Assembly: GCA_947385085.1 (NCBI GenBank)
Contig: CANDJN010000026.1
Location: forward strand, 1 to 33,650
From: an uncultured Erysipelotrichaceae bacterium
GTDB lineage: Bacteria > Bacillota_I > Bacilli_A > Erysipelotrichales > Erysipelotrichaceae
Length of the DNA stretch: 33,650 nucleotides
Direction: 5' to 3'
Positions 1 to 8,428 of the stretch are shown in pieces. Numbering within the stretch: the stretch's first letter is position 1; every line of letters starts with the position of its first letter. The notes below the pieces were generated by a model. The model ran no database searches and was not told the DNA's origin. It worked only from the letters and a program-made list of their open reading frames with translations. The translations under genes were made by a program, and so were the position numbers.

Positions 1-20
1 TCATCGCTAAAACTCTATCC

Positions 21-47
21 AACCCCCAGACTATCTGGGGGTTTTCT
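21..47 (+). terminator. Rho-independent terminator of an upstream, off-window gene
   Basis: A perfect 10-bp stem (aacccccaga / tctgggggtt) closes on a 3-nt loop and runs into a T-rich tail. It faces plus-strand transcription entering from the left, so a plus-strand gene probably ends just before the window. Confidence 0.85.
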
Positions 48-520
48 TACACAAAAAGGCGAAGCTTATCGTAACACTTCGCCGAAAGCCTAATCGGTTT
101 GAGCATCATATGCTTGATTAGTCTGTATACCTATTGTATGCAGGAAAACTATTTTTAAACACGCAAATGTTTCTTCCAATCCATCGGCTTATTCATTGTA
201 AAACACCCTATAAATGAAAAAGTCCCACCGGGTTGCGCATGAAAACCAGAGGCGTGGTGGGCTCTGTTAATATGATTATACATCTTCCATTGCAACTGTC
301 AAGATTCAGTTTCTAAAAAAGATGCAGCCTTTCGCTATTTCGTTATGATTCATTGATAAAGGACAAGGAAATGAAAGGCTGATTCCTACCTGTGTTGCCT
401 TAATGTTTAAAGATCAAGGATGATAGAAACATACTTTCAAAAGTAAGTTTGGGTGTTGTAAATCTCTGTCTTTTCTTTTATCTATGAAGAGAAGTGCGAT
501 TTTTCACGACTTCCTTATAT
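48..520. other. Gene-free, hairpin-rich intergenic stretch
   Basis: I see no convincing coding region here. The left part holds successive inverted repeats: GGCGAAG/CTTCGCC at 58-64 and 77-83; a nested hairpin CTAATC...GATTAG at 90-121 with inner stem AGCAT/ATGCT; and CCCACC/GGTGGG at 224-229 and 256-261 enclosing GGTT/AACC. The last one, read on the minus strand, is followed by a T-run and could terminate leftward transcripts. An imperfect hairpin at 491-513 resembles the terminator at 637-659. The rest, about 270-490, shows nothing I can name. Confidence 0.6.
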
Positions 521-575
521 AACATAAAACTTGTTTGTTCAACTAGTACAAACAAGTTTTATGTTGCATTTTTTT
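521..575. terminator. Long perfect inverted repeat with T tail
   Basis: An 18-bp perfect inverted repeat (521-538 with 548-565) surrounds a 9-nt loop. On the plus strand it is followed by a run of seven T at about 569-575, the form of a Rho-independent terminator. The minus-strand side has no comparable T-run. It lies between two related hairpins (491-513 and 637-659). Confidence 0.6.
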
Positions 576-630
576 CTTTGAACAGACAGCTTCTCTACAA
601 TCAATAAGCCAGAACCTTTCTTCATCAAGC

Positions 631-659
631 GGAAAAGAAGTGCGAGCATTTCGCACTTC
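631..659 (-). terminator. Terminator of the RCC1-repeat surface protein gene
   Basis: On the minus strand a 9-bp stem (gaagtgcga / tcgcacttc) with a 5-nt loop is followed by TTTTCC. It starts about 30 nt after the stop codon of the large surface protein gene, the expected place for its terminator. Confidence 0.8.
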
Positions 660-691
660 CTTATATATATGACTTTAGCCATGATAAATCA

Positions 692-3600
692 TTATGATTG
701 TGTACGCTTGCGATATTGACTGTACGCCATTGTCGCTGAGGTCAAAATCAACAGTATCCACCAAATCGTCCACTTGGTATCATCTCCGGTACTAGCACCG
801 CCTACATTGGTATTAGGCTGATAACCGTTTACGGTATCACCATATTTATCAAACCAATCCTCATCAATGTTGCGATCGGGTATGCCATCGCCGTTATCAT
901 CAATATTGCGATCCGGTTTGCCGTCACCATCATCATCCACATTCAGATAAGGGGTAAAGCCATCGCTGGTGTCATAGGCAAAGCCGTTGACAACACAGTC
1001 CTTTTTCGGTATCCAGCGCTTGATGATGGCAATATTCAGATCGGCCTTGCCGTCATGATCCGTATCCACATTAATATCGGGTTTGCCATCGCCGTCGGTG
1101 TCAATATCAACATCCGGGACATTGTCAAAATTCGTATCAATGTTCAAATCAGCGACACAATCCCCATCCAGGTCGACATTCAAATCCGGTTTGCCATCAC
1201 CGTCCGTATCGACATTGATATCCTTGCCTTCTAACGGACATTTATCTTTATCCTTATCAGGGTCTTTATCCTTATCTTTGATATTGCCGTCAGGATCGTA
1301 TTCAGTGCCATCCGGCAAGGTAACAGAGCCATCCGGATGAATGATCGCACCATCCGGGGTATCAATTTCGATGCCGTTGGGGAATTCCACTTTTCCGCCA
1401 TCCGGAACATTCACACTGCCATCCGGCTGTTTTTCCGGCTGATCGCCCTTGTCATTGGGAAGTCCGCATACATCATCCCCGGTATTCAAAATACCATCTC
1501 CGCTAACCACACAGTTATTGTTTTCATTGTCTTCCTGTGTTTCATCACTGATCGCATATTTTACCAAGTGATCCGTGATAAAGGTTACGAAGCTTCCTTC
1601 TTTTTGAACCGAAAGTTGTGTTACTTTGTTATTCGTGTCAATTTGATAGACAATCGGTTCACCGCCGATACGCGCTCCCCCCATCGCTTCTCCATCAGGA
1701 GCCGAGGCTTCCACTAAAGGCAAGTATACCTTAATGCTTCCATCCGGCTGAATGCGGGTTGTGCCTTTTCGTAAATAGACATCGTATACCACCAAAGGCT
1801 TCTTCGGCAGCTTCGGTATATCATTTTCACTGATTTCATCCACAATCAACTCTGTTCGCGGATCGAAATTCGTGTCCCCCTCGCCTTCCACCTTGGCGCT
1901 CTTATCATCGGTTTCTACAACCTTTTTACGGCTGTCGTTCCATTTATCCAATGCATCTTTTATCCAATCTTTAATATCGGTTTTTTCGGTATCATCAATC
2001 TTATTCTTGATTTCATTATATTCCTCTTGAACCTGATCAATGATTTCCTTTGATTCATCACTGCCGTCAATATCATCAATATCCGGCAACGGTACGATTT
2101 CAAAGGTCAAAGTATCTTCATTTCCGGCATTGTCAGTTGCCTGGATTGTATACTCTCCGACTCCGTCAATTCGTTCGCTTACATTATCTTGAAGTGTTCC
2201 GGCCATCACACCGTCCTTCGTGTATTCCGCATAAGCTAAACCGCTGCCATCATCACTTACCGTCACAAATCTCGGTAAGTAGTAATATTTATAAACCGCC
2301 TGATCCTTGACACCGTTGATTGTCGGTGCCTTACGATCGATCATCAATGCGTCCCCACTGCTTTCTTCACTGCAATTCCCTGCTTTATCACAGGCCTTTG
2401 CCTTAATGGTAAGCTCTACATCCTTTTGATATGTCACAATACCCGATAAGCTTGTTTTGGATACGGTGCCGCTTTTTGAGGTTTCACTGTATTCATAGTG
2501 ATCAATACCGCTTGTATCATCACTGCTTAACATCGTTACCTCTGCCCCTTGTTTCATCCAGTTGCCAAAGCTCAATGTGTTAATAAAGGTCGCAAATGTA
2601 GAAGTGTTGATTTCCTGCATTGTCAATGTGGGAACACTCGGTGCTGTTTGATCGATCTTGAATGATATATTAATTCCTTTGGCAATGATGCCGGTTGTGG
2701 AATTCTTTAAATAGAATGTAACGTTTTGATCCCCGTCATTCGTATATGTCAATGGCTGTGACTGGAAGCTGATGCCATCTTCACTGATTAAATCATAACC
2801 GTCTTTTCCGGTTGTACTGATTTTCACATCACTGACATACCAGTTATTCTTTCCCTTGGTTCCGATTACCTTATAATAACCGCTGCCGTTATTCGGCAAT
2901 GCATTACTGTTAATAATTAAAGTTCCATCTTCATAAACAAATTCATAATTCGGATTCGATAAACCGCTTACTTGAATACCATCCGAATACATACCGGCCG
3001 CCTGATCGTTTGGATATTTACTGGTAATATTCGGCGTACCGACACTGTCACCGGCAAGCAGTGAGGGATTATAAGCAACACCGTTAGGCTTGAATACTTC
3101 CCCTGCCAGCTTCGTAACCGTTTTCGGTTTTACTGTAGTCTTACGGCGATTGACTGTAATCACTTTGGAATCAGAAGAAGATTGCACATTACTGTCCCCT
3201 GCTTTGGTAACTTTCAGCGTGAAGCTGCCGACTCCGGTAACCTTAATGGTTCCACCGCTCAATACAGCACCGGTACCGTTATCGCTTTCAATCGACCATG
3301 AAACAGCGCCGCTTCCCTGTCCCCCGCTTGATGTAGGTCGATACGTATCCCCGTACATCATTGAATCCGAACTGTTAATGGAAATCGCAGGACTCTGCAT
3401 CGGCAATTCACTGATCGTAATCGTCTTGGTTACGGTCTTATCGTTGTAATTCGTATTCCCGGCAACCGTAGCCTGTAACGTAAAGTTTCCGCTATTCAAA
3501 ATCTTAAACTTATTACCACTGGAAATCTGAGCTGCAGTACCGCTGATAATCGTAAAGGTTTCACTTCCGCCGCTTTCATTACCGGATGTGGTAATGGCAA

Positions 3601-5776
3601 TTTCTTGATTGGCACGGAAAGAATAATTCGCATCATTGGTGATTTGATAATTATCTTGATTTGCCTTGCCTACCACTATCGAAACATCTTTATTAAACGG
3701 CATATTATTGCCATCCGTACCGGAAATCGTAATATTGTAAGTACCCGCATTTAAATTGGAACCCTTCACCTTCAATGCGCCGCTGTTATCAATACTGAAC
3801 TTAGAACTATCCGCACCGCTTACAGAAATACTGGCAATATTAGAAGTTTCCTCACCAGCCGGATATTGTAATGCCAAAGTACCGATTGTGCCGTTGACTA
3901 CTGTATAAGCATCACGATAAACAAGATTCGTACTGTTTGGAGTAAATACCGCAGTCGGTGTCGGTTTATCCGTTACCTCAAACTTATATTCCTGTGAATT
4001 GCCATAGGCATCCTTTAATACCAATGTATAAGAGCCAACTTGCATCGTACTGCCGGAAGCAAAATCAGTAGTTTTACCTAACGCATCGGTAATGGTTGCC
4101 GAATAGGAATTCCATGACGATTGATTGCTTGGCACCGTCCATGAAACCGTATCCGTTGTCTTAATCTTATTGGTTACACTTGAATTATAACCGTTTAATT
4201 TTGGTGTGCCCTTATACAGATCAACGATAAATTCTTCCGTAATATTTCGAGTGGAATTGGTGAATATATACTTTCGGTAAATACGATCATTGCCTAAAGT
4301 AATATCAACTTGACTGTTAATGAAGTCCGTACATTCCGTTTCCGTACTGCCAAGCGGATCTTGAACCTTACAAGTAGCCGCTTGTCCGCTTGGCACAATA
4401 GTATTAATTCTAACATCGTTGTTATAACGTTCACCTGTTCCGTAAATAGAATTATCTGCAAGTTTTTGTCCTATTAGCTTTAAAGGAAGCTGAATTTTTA
4501 AAATACCACCATTAATTGTTGTCCTGCCATCTTCTAGCAAACCCAATCGTACCCCACAAACTGGAATAAGCTTTTTTATCGTATATGGAGGAGTAAGGGG
4601 AACACTATCAAAAAAATTATAAAACGTTTTATAGAAATCATTAAGATTTGTAACAGAAAAATCGCTAAAAATTTCATCTATCGTCCACTCAAAATTGTAT
4701 TGTTTGTCATTAGCAAGAATAACCGATGAGCCATTTGGCCCTATATAAGCATAATAATTGATACTTGTAGGCTTTTTAGGAACAGCTACGGTCCCATGTT
4801 TTACTGCACCATATGCATTTCCAACACCATTTGGACCATAATGAGGTCCACATGTATAAACCGTCATATTTGACCCGTCATACTGTAACATTGTTATTAT
4901 TGGCTTTCCAGATGAACTGGAATTGCCTCCTACAGAAAACACATCGTTTCGATTATCGATATCAACAATATTAGTTAATAAATCAGTTTGATTCTCTTCC
5001 GCATATAATTGAATTGGGGTAGTTACTTTTTGAAATACTTCATGCCCATCTGTGGCAAAACATCCCCAAGAAAACACTGTCCCATCTTTCTTTAACGCAA
5101 AAAGTGATGCTCCTGTATAATTTCCTGTCAATTTCTCCACGTTCTCTATATTAACTTTCGTGAATGTGCTACTTGACGTCGTTGTACCGTTTCCTAAAGC
5201 CCCATTCGTATTATCTCCACTTGCATATACATCACCGCTCTCAGTCACAATATAATTTGCCATTACAGTAGATAGCACTGACTTAATATTGGGGATACCG
5301 GGATCTACCATAATCGCATTGCGTGAATAGCCCGTTGAGGTTGTACCGTTACCAAATTGTCCAGCACTATTATATCCCCACACATAAAGTTTATTGTCAT
5401 CTCGTAGTGCAATACCATTTGGGGTATTTCCACCACTTGAGCTTCCGGATATAGCTATAACATGATTCAGTGGTATCCCGGCTGTATCAAAAAGAACATC
5501 GGCTTCAATTTGCCATTCACCAACATTAGAGGCTAGTATCCCACTATCTATATTTGACTTATGCAATACATTATGATCAGCAGTAATAAAGTACGCATCC
5601 TGACCACCGCCTAATTTATCAGAGACTCTTTCAAATAAATCAAAATCAATAATCTTCTCCCCCTCATACGTATCTCCCTCTGCCGCATTCAATGAATTTG
5701 TCGTATTCTTTATTGCCGGTATGCCTATGGTTAGTGTCATAAGCAGACACAGAAAAATAACAATGCGTTTCTTCAT
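692..5776 (-). CDS. Large secreted surface protein: RCC1-like repeats, Ig-like/MBG modules, DxDGD repeat tail
   Basis: The protein is about 1,694 aa and probably cell-surface anchored. I start it at the ATG at 5776, behind AGAAAGGAAG; an in-frame upstream Met at 5803 lacks a good ribosome site. A typical signal peptide occupies residues 1-32. RCC1-like repeats follow (YVWGYNSAGQFGNG near 131, VYASGDNTNGALGNG near 183, VFSWG near 234), suggesting a partial beta-propeller. Several Ig-like modules at about 530-950 include an MBG-type Gly-rich repeat, and two further Ig-like modules lie at about 1040-1230. A charged helical stretch spans about 1240-1290. The C-terminal part has PDG repeats and then many D-x-D-G-D-G-x-P-D units (about 1510-1640) of the thrombospondin type-3/calcium-binding kind. 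The end is STGD, one membrane segment and a basic RKR tail. An adhesin role is inferred only; the ligand is unknown. Confidence 0.75.
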   Translation of the reverse strand: MKKRIVIFLCLLMTLTIGIPAIKNTTNSLNAAEGDTYEGEKIIDFDLFERVSDKLGGGQDAYFITADHNVLHKSNIDSGILASNVGEWQIEADVLFDTAGIPLNHVIAISGSSSGGNTPNGIALRDDNKLYVWGYNSAGQFGNGTTSTGYSRNAIMVDPGIPNIKSVLSTVMANYIVTESGDVYASGDNTNGALGNGTTTSSSTFTKVNIENVEKLTGNYTGASLFALKKDGTVFSWGCFATDGHEVFQKVTTPIQLYAEENQTDLLTNIVDIDNRNDVFSVGGNSSSSGKPIITMLQYDGSNMTVYTCGPHYGPNGVGNAYGAVKHGTVAVPKKPTSINYYAYIGPNGSSVILANDKQYNFEWTIDEIFSDFSVTNLNDFYKTFYNFFDSVPLTPPYTIKKLIPVCGVRLGLLEDGRTTINGGILKIQLPLKLIGQKLADNSIYGTGERYNNDVRINTIVPSGQAATCKVQDPLGSTETECTDFINSQVDITLGNDRIYRKYIFTNSTRNITEEFIVDLYKGTPKLNGYNSSVTNKIKTTDTVSWTVPSNQSSWNSYSATITDALGKTTDFASGSTMQVGSYTLVLKDAYGNSQEYKFEVTDKPTPTAVFTPNSTNLVYRDAYTVVNGTIGTLALQYPAGEETSNIASISVSGADSSKFSIDNSGALKVKGSNLNAGTYNITISGTDGNNMPFNKDVSIVVGKANQDNYQITNDANYSFRANQEIAITTSGNESGGSETFTIISGTAAQISSGNKFKILNSGNFTLQATVAGNTNYNDKTVTKTITISELPMQSPAISINSSDSMMYGDTYRPTSSGGQGSGAVSWSIESDNGTGAVLSGGTIKVTGVGSFTLKVTKAGDSNVQSSSDSKVITVNRRKTTVKPKTVTKLAGEVFKPNGVAYNPSLLAGDSVGTPNITSKYPNDQAAGMYSDGIQVSGLSNPNYEFVYEDGTLIINSNALPNNGSGYYKVIGTKGKNNWYVSDVKISTTGKDGYDLISEDGISFQSQPLTYTNDGDQNVTFYLKNSTTGIIAKGINISFKIDQTAPSVPTLTMQEINTSTFATFINTLSFGNWMKQGAEVTMLSSDDTSGIDHYEYSETSKSGTVSKTSLSGIVTYQKDVELTIKAKACDKAGNCSEESSGDALMIDRKAPTINGVKDQAVYKYYYLPRFVTVSDDGSGLAYAEYTKDGVMAGTLQDNVSERIDGVGEYTIQATDNAGNEDTLTFEIVPLPDIDDIDGSDESKEIIDQVQEEYNEIKNKIDDTEKTDIKDWIKDALDKWNDSRKKVVETDDKSAKVEGEGDTNFDPRTELIVDEISENDIPKLPKKPLVVYDVYLRKGTTRIQPDGSIKVYLPLVEASAPDGEAMGGARIGGEPIVYQIDTNNKVTQLSVQKEGSFVTFITDHLVKYAISDETQEDNENNNCVVSGDGILNTGDDVCGLPNDKGDQPEKQPDGSVNVPDGGKVEFPNGIEIDTPDGAIIHPDGSVTLPDGTEYDPDGNIKDKDKDPDKDKDKCPLEGKDINVDTDGDGKPDLNVDLDGDCVADLNIDTNFDNVPDVDIDTDGDGKPDINVDTDHDGKADLNIAIIKRWIPKKDCVVNGFAYDTSDGFTPYLNVDDDGDGKPDRNIDDNGDGIPDRNIDEDWFDKYGDTVNGYQPNTNVGGASTGDDTKWTIWWILLILTSATMAYSQYRKRTQS

Positions 5777-5806
5777 AAAAATCTTCCTTTCTAGATATAT
5801 CAAAGA

Positions 5807-5847
5807 ATCGACATATTCTTAATACAAATTCTTTTTCTCCTGTCGAT
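5807..5847. promoter_or_regulatory. Inverted repeat upstream of the surface protein gene
   Basis: ATCGACA (5807-5813) and its exact inverse TGTCGAT (5841-5847) are separated by 27 bp, 31-71 bp upstream of the chosen start at 5776. The arms could be regulator half-sites. I cannot assign clear -35 and -10 boxes for this gene, so the role is a guess. Confidence 0.3.
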
Positions 5848-6014
5848 TAGGGAGTAATTCACATTAGTGACCGAAAACTGAGATAAAAGGTTTCAAAGTT
5901 TCTTAAAAATATCACTTTTTTATTTTTATTTGTGTTTACATATTTTAACAATAATAATTAATAATGATTTATTATTGGTGATATTTGTTATTTTATGAAA
6001 TGATGAAGTGATAT

Positions 6015-6047
6015 AAAAAGTATGATTTGATGCATTCATACTTTTTT
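6015..6047 (-). terminator. Terminator of the sigma factor gene
   Basis: The hairpin AAAAAGTATGA / TCATACTTTTT follows directly after the TAA stop of the sigma factor gene on the minus strand and ends in a T-run. It should insulate that gene from the surface protein gene downstream. Confidence 0.75.
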
Positions 6048-7125
6048 AATTATTTTTGAATGTAAGAAATGCGTTTTCCCATCCTCTTGCTTTTAACATC
6101 TGATAGTATTGATCGCCTGTTTCTCGCAGTGCTTCGTAAATGACGGTTATAGCTTTGATTTCCTCTTCGCTCTTGGTTTTCATTTCTTGTTCGCTCACTG
6201 CCCAAGCTATGCAAATATAGTACGCCTCTTTAGAGGAATTGATGATCTTATCTTCGTAAGGATATTGACCGAATGGCTTTGACATGGTTTGTGATTCCTG
6301 CTTGATATAAGATGCTTCATTTATGTTGTTGGTTGTTTCCGCCTGTATCGCTTCGTTTTCCTTTGCCTGATTGTGATCGTAGATTGCCATCGCACCTCCG
6401 GATACTGCCAAGATAGCGAATGATGCCACACAAGCGACATTCACCGCCGATCCCATCATGAAACGGGATAGCTTTTGCTGAGCGGCCTCAAATACTTTTG
6501 CCAGTGAAAATACGGTAATTGTCGGCAACAGCGCATCCACATCAAAGGTAATATGACGCTGTTCCTGTTCTTCAAACAGTAAAATACGCTCTTTTAATTC
6601 CTGTTTGGCTCTGCGGCAGCGTGTTTTCACCGTCCCCAGCGGCAAGTCCAAATACGATGCAATTTCCTGCAGCTTCATTTGTTTCAAATATGCCAGCTCC
6701 AAAACCTCACGGTATTTCTCATTCATCTGTCCGATGATATTTCTCAATACTTCCTGTTCACTCGTATATTCATGTTCTTTCTGCGGCAGCATATAGCGGC
6801 GTTTCTCTTCATAACTCTGCTTGCTTTCTATTTTCGCAGGATCAATCGCATTTTCATTGCGGTTGCGATAAAACAGATTCACGCATTTGGAATGAATAAT
6901 ACGATTCAGCCAGCTGTAAAAAAACTGGGGATCCTGTAGTGATTGAATCGACTTATGAACTTGCAGAAAGCTTTCCTGCACAACGTCTTGCGCATCAGCC
7001 TGATTTTTGGTTAAACGATAAGCGATGGCCGTAGCTCTTGCATAATAGGTATGATAAAGCTCATCAAAAGCACTTTCATCTCCGGCTTGTAATCTTTTTA
7101 CCAATTCAATTTCATGTGCCTGCAC
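6046..7125 (-). CDS. ECF-type sigma factor with C-terminal transmembrane extension
   Basis: The N-terminal half is a sigma-70 family factor. Region 2 covers about residues 17-90 (AFDELYHTYY, AQDVVQESFLQVHK, FYSWLNRI) and region 4 about 123-180 (YREVLELAYLKQ, LQEIASYLDLPLGTVKTR, a clear helix-turn-helix). Unlike a standard ECF factor of about 180 aa, it continues for some 180 residues, with one hydrophobic segment at about 225-250 and then a polar, probably extracytoplasmic tail. The frame opens at GTG 7134, but that codon overlaps the Shine-Dalgarno AAAGGAG. The GTG at 7125, 8 nt behind it, is the likelier start (359 aa). A consensus-like promoter lies just upstream. No separate anti-sigma gene is adjacent, and the large surface protein gene lies directly downstream. 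Regulation by membrane tethering is inference. Confidence 0.8.
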   Translation of the reverse strand: MQAHEIELVKRLQAGDESAFDELYHTYYARATAIAYRLTKNQADAQDVVQESFLQVHKSIQSLQDPQFFYSWLNRIIHSKCVNLFYRNRNENAIDPAKIESKQSYEEKRRYMLPQKEHEYTSEQEVLRNIIGQMNEKYREVLELAYLKQMKLQEIASYLDLPLGTVKTRCRRAKQELKERILLFEEQEQRHITFDVDALLPTITVFSLAKVFEAAQQKLSRFMMGSAVNVACVASFAILAVSGGAMAIYDHNQAKENEAIQAETTNNINEASYIKQESQTMSKPFGQYPYEDKIINSSKEAYYICIAWAVSEQEMKTKSEEEIKAITVIYEALRETGDQYYQMLKARGWENAFLTFKNN

Positions 7126-7153
7126 ATCAATCACTCCTTTTTCTTACATTGTG

Positions 7154-7182
7154 ATTATAACATCATCGTTTTTACTTGTAAA
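7154..7182 (-). promoter_or_regulatory. Sigma-A-type promoter of the sigma factor gene
   Basis: On the minus strand TTTACA (7182-7177) and TATAAT (7159-7154) are separated by exactly 17 bp, about 20-28 bp before the start codon region. This is a near-consensus housekeeping promoter, so the gene need not depend on its own product. Confidence 0.75.
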
Positions 7183-7770
7183 TACAACGATAGTATGCAA
7201 ATATTTCCAAAATAGTAAAAAAAGAGCATAAATAAAGCGCTTTTACAAAGTGAATACATTAATATTCATTTTATTTTTTATTACATAAGTAAATTTAGAG
7301 TAAATTTTCATAGAATTGTTGCGATAATATTTTGTTTAAAAAAAGTGCATCTAAGTCATGCATTATTTAGAAAGGCCAAAAGAAAAGATAGAAATCGCTT
7401 TAACAAAAAAATTGATTTCTATCCGTTTATCAAAAATAGGGGGATCATATTATTATCTAATAAGATAATTTAATGAATGTCGATTAATTTTACAGCTTTG
7501 ATCAAAGCCTCTATCTAATGAATATTTATCAATCTCATTCGCTATCGCTGAATTGCTTATCACTTTAATTTCTCCTCCTTTTACCATTATAATTGAGCCA
7601 TAAAAAATTGCCATATCCTATTGGATCAACCGCTATTCATCATAAAACACCTCCTTGCTTCGTTATGATCCTTTATCCCCCTATATTCTTATACACGCAA
7701 AAATTAAAAATCCCGAAAATTTTTATTAATTTTTATAAAATTTCATCATCTGTCATGGTTCACCATAAAA
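7183..7770. other. AT-rich intergenic stretch without a supported gene
   Basis: No reading frame here has a ribosome site and protein-like content. Visible structure: a cre-like palindromic core AAAGCGCTTT at 7234-7243; a 10-bp inverted repeat GATAGAAATC/GATTTCTATC at 7387-7396 and 7414-7423 with a 17-nt spacer; and a small ttatct/agataa hairpin near 7453-7468. A 74-codon frame at 7593-7817 looks random in composition. Confidence 0.5.
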
Positions 7771-7954
7771 ATGAAGCCTATAAAAAAATTATTACAAGAA
7801 GTATCCCGATCTGTTAAAGGGGCAGTGGGAAAAGGTAGTTGTGCAGATGATAGCCAATGAGTATGCTATGGATTTAAGAGGTAATATTATTGAAATCGCC
7901 CTTGCACATTGCGGTAAAGATGTAGAGATGGAATGGATAAACAAGACTGTTTAA
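7771..7954 (+). pseudogene. Short frameshifted gene remnant
   Basis: Two short frames overlap in a way that suggests one broken gene. The first runs from ATG 7771 and ends at TGA 7858-7860 (29 aa, with KLLQEVSRSVKGAVGKGS). The second, in the next frame, runs from ATG 7847 to TAA 7952-7954 (35 aa, with ANEYAMDLRGNIIEIALAHC). Both have ordinary coding-like composition in otherwise very AT-rich DNA, and a hairpin terminator follows. I do not recognise the family. Two tiny real peptides, or chance, remain possible. Confidence 0.35.
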
Positions 7955-7992
7955 TCTTATCTAAGTGTCAAAGATTCATGGAATTAATATAG

Positions 7993-8056
7993 AAAAAAGA
8001 CGGTAAAACAAATTGATGCATCAAGAATACATCATCTGTTTGGTACAGTCTTTTTT
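7993..8056. terminator. Bidirectional imperfect hairpin terminator
   Basis: AAAAAAGAC at 7993-8001 pairs with GTCTTTTTT at 8048-8056, with further interrupted pairing inward. T-runs on both outer sides suit it to end plus-strand transcripts from the remnant and minus-strand transcripts from the HMA-like gene, which stops at 8072. Confidence 0.55.
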
Positions 8057-8071
8057 ATTGTCTTATATATT

Positions 8072-8305
8072 TTAAAACATAATCGCATCAATCATATAAG
8101 CCGGATAATTCATTGCCTTAATGCGATGCGTTAACTCCTTTTCACTGAATGATTGATCATTAAAATCCACACAGAGAATACCTGTTTCACAATTTAATGC
8201 GACATGATGAATGGCTGTGATTTCTTTTAGGATCATATGAATACGCTTTTCATCCCATTCATTGATTGGACAATCAAGCGCATATTGGATGCTGACTTGT
8301 GCCAT
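8072..8305 (-). CDS. Small HMA-like (ferredoxin-fold) protein without CxxC
   Basis: I start this 77-aa protein at ATG 8305, which has the excellent ribosome site AGGAGGTGTC immediately upstream. The longer frame to 8407 has none and would invade the control region of the divergent glycosyltransferase gene. The pattern IHHVALNCETGILCVDFND followed by LTHRIKAMNYPAYMI resembles the heavy-metal-associated domain fold (V-x-G-V...VNxxTGxLxVxYD...L...I...GY). The metal-binding CxxC loop is absent, so metal transport is not supported, and no P-type ATPase is adjacent. Function unknown. Confidence 0.6.
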   Translation of the reverse strand: MAQVSIQYALDCPINEWDEKRIHMILKEITAIHHVALNCETGILCVDFNDQSFSEKELTHRIKAMNYPAYMIDAIMF

Positions 8306-8428
8306 AAGACACCTCCTGTATTCAGTATTGCCGCTTTCTTCTTGGTTATGTGATAAAAAGCAGGAAATGTAATAGGCGTGATTATGACCAAATTGATATG
8401 GGCTCATATACTGAAGTGAGGTGATGAT

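Noticed and set aside
58..121. tRNA-like fold
   Set aside because: No acceptor stem pairing, no T-loop GTTC motif and no anticodon arm in the right place; just two unrelated hairpins.
1083..1340. Plus-strand Ser/Pro-rich frame of 85 codons
   Set aside because: It is the exact antisense of the Asp-rich repeats of the surface protein gene; the repeated codons keep the opposite strand open. No ribosome site.
7593..7817. 74-codon plus-strand frame in AT-rich DNA
   Set aside because: No ribosome site, Lys/Ile-rich composition typical of random AT-rich sequence, and it ends inside the better-supported remnant.
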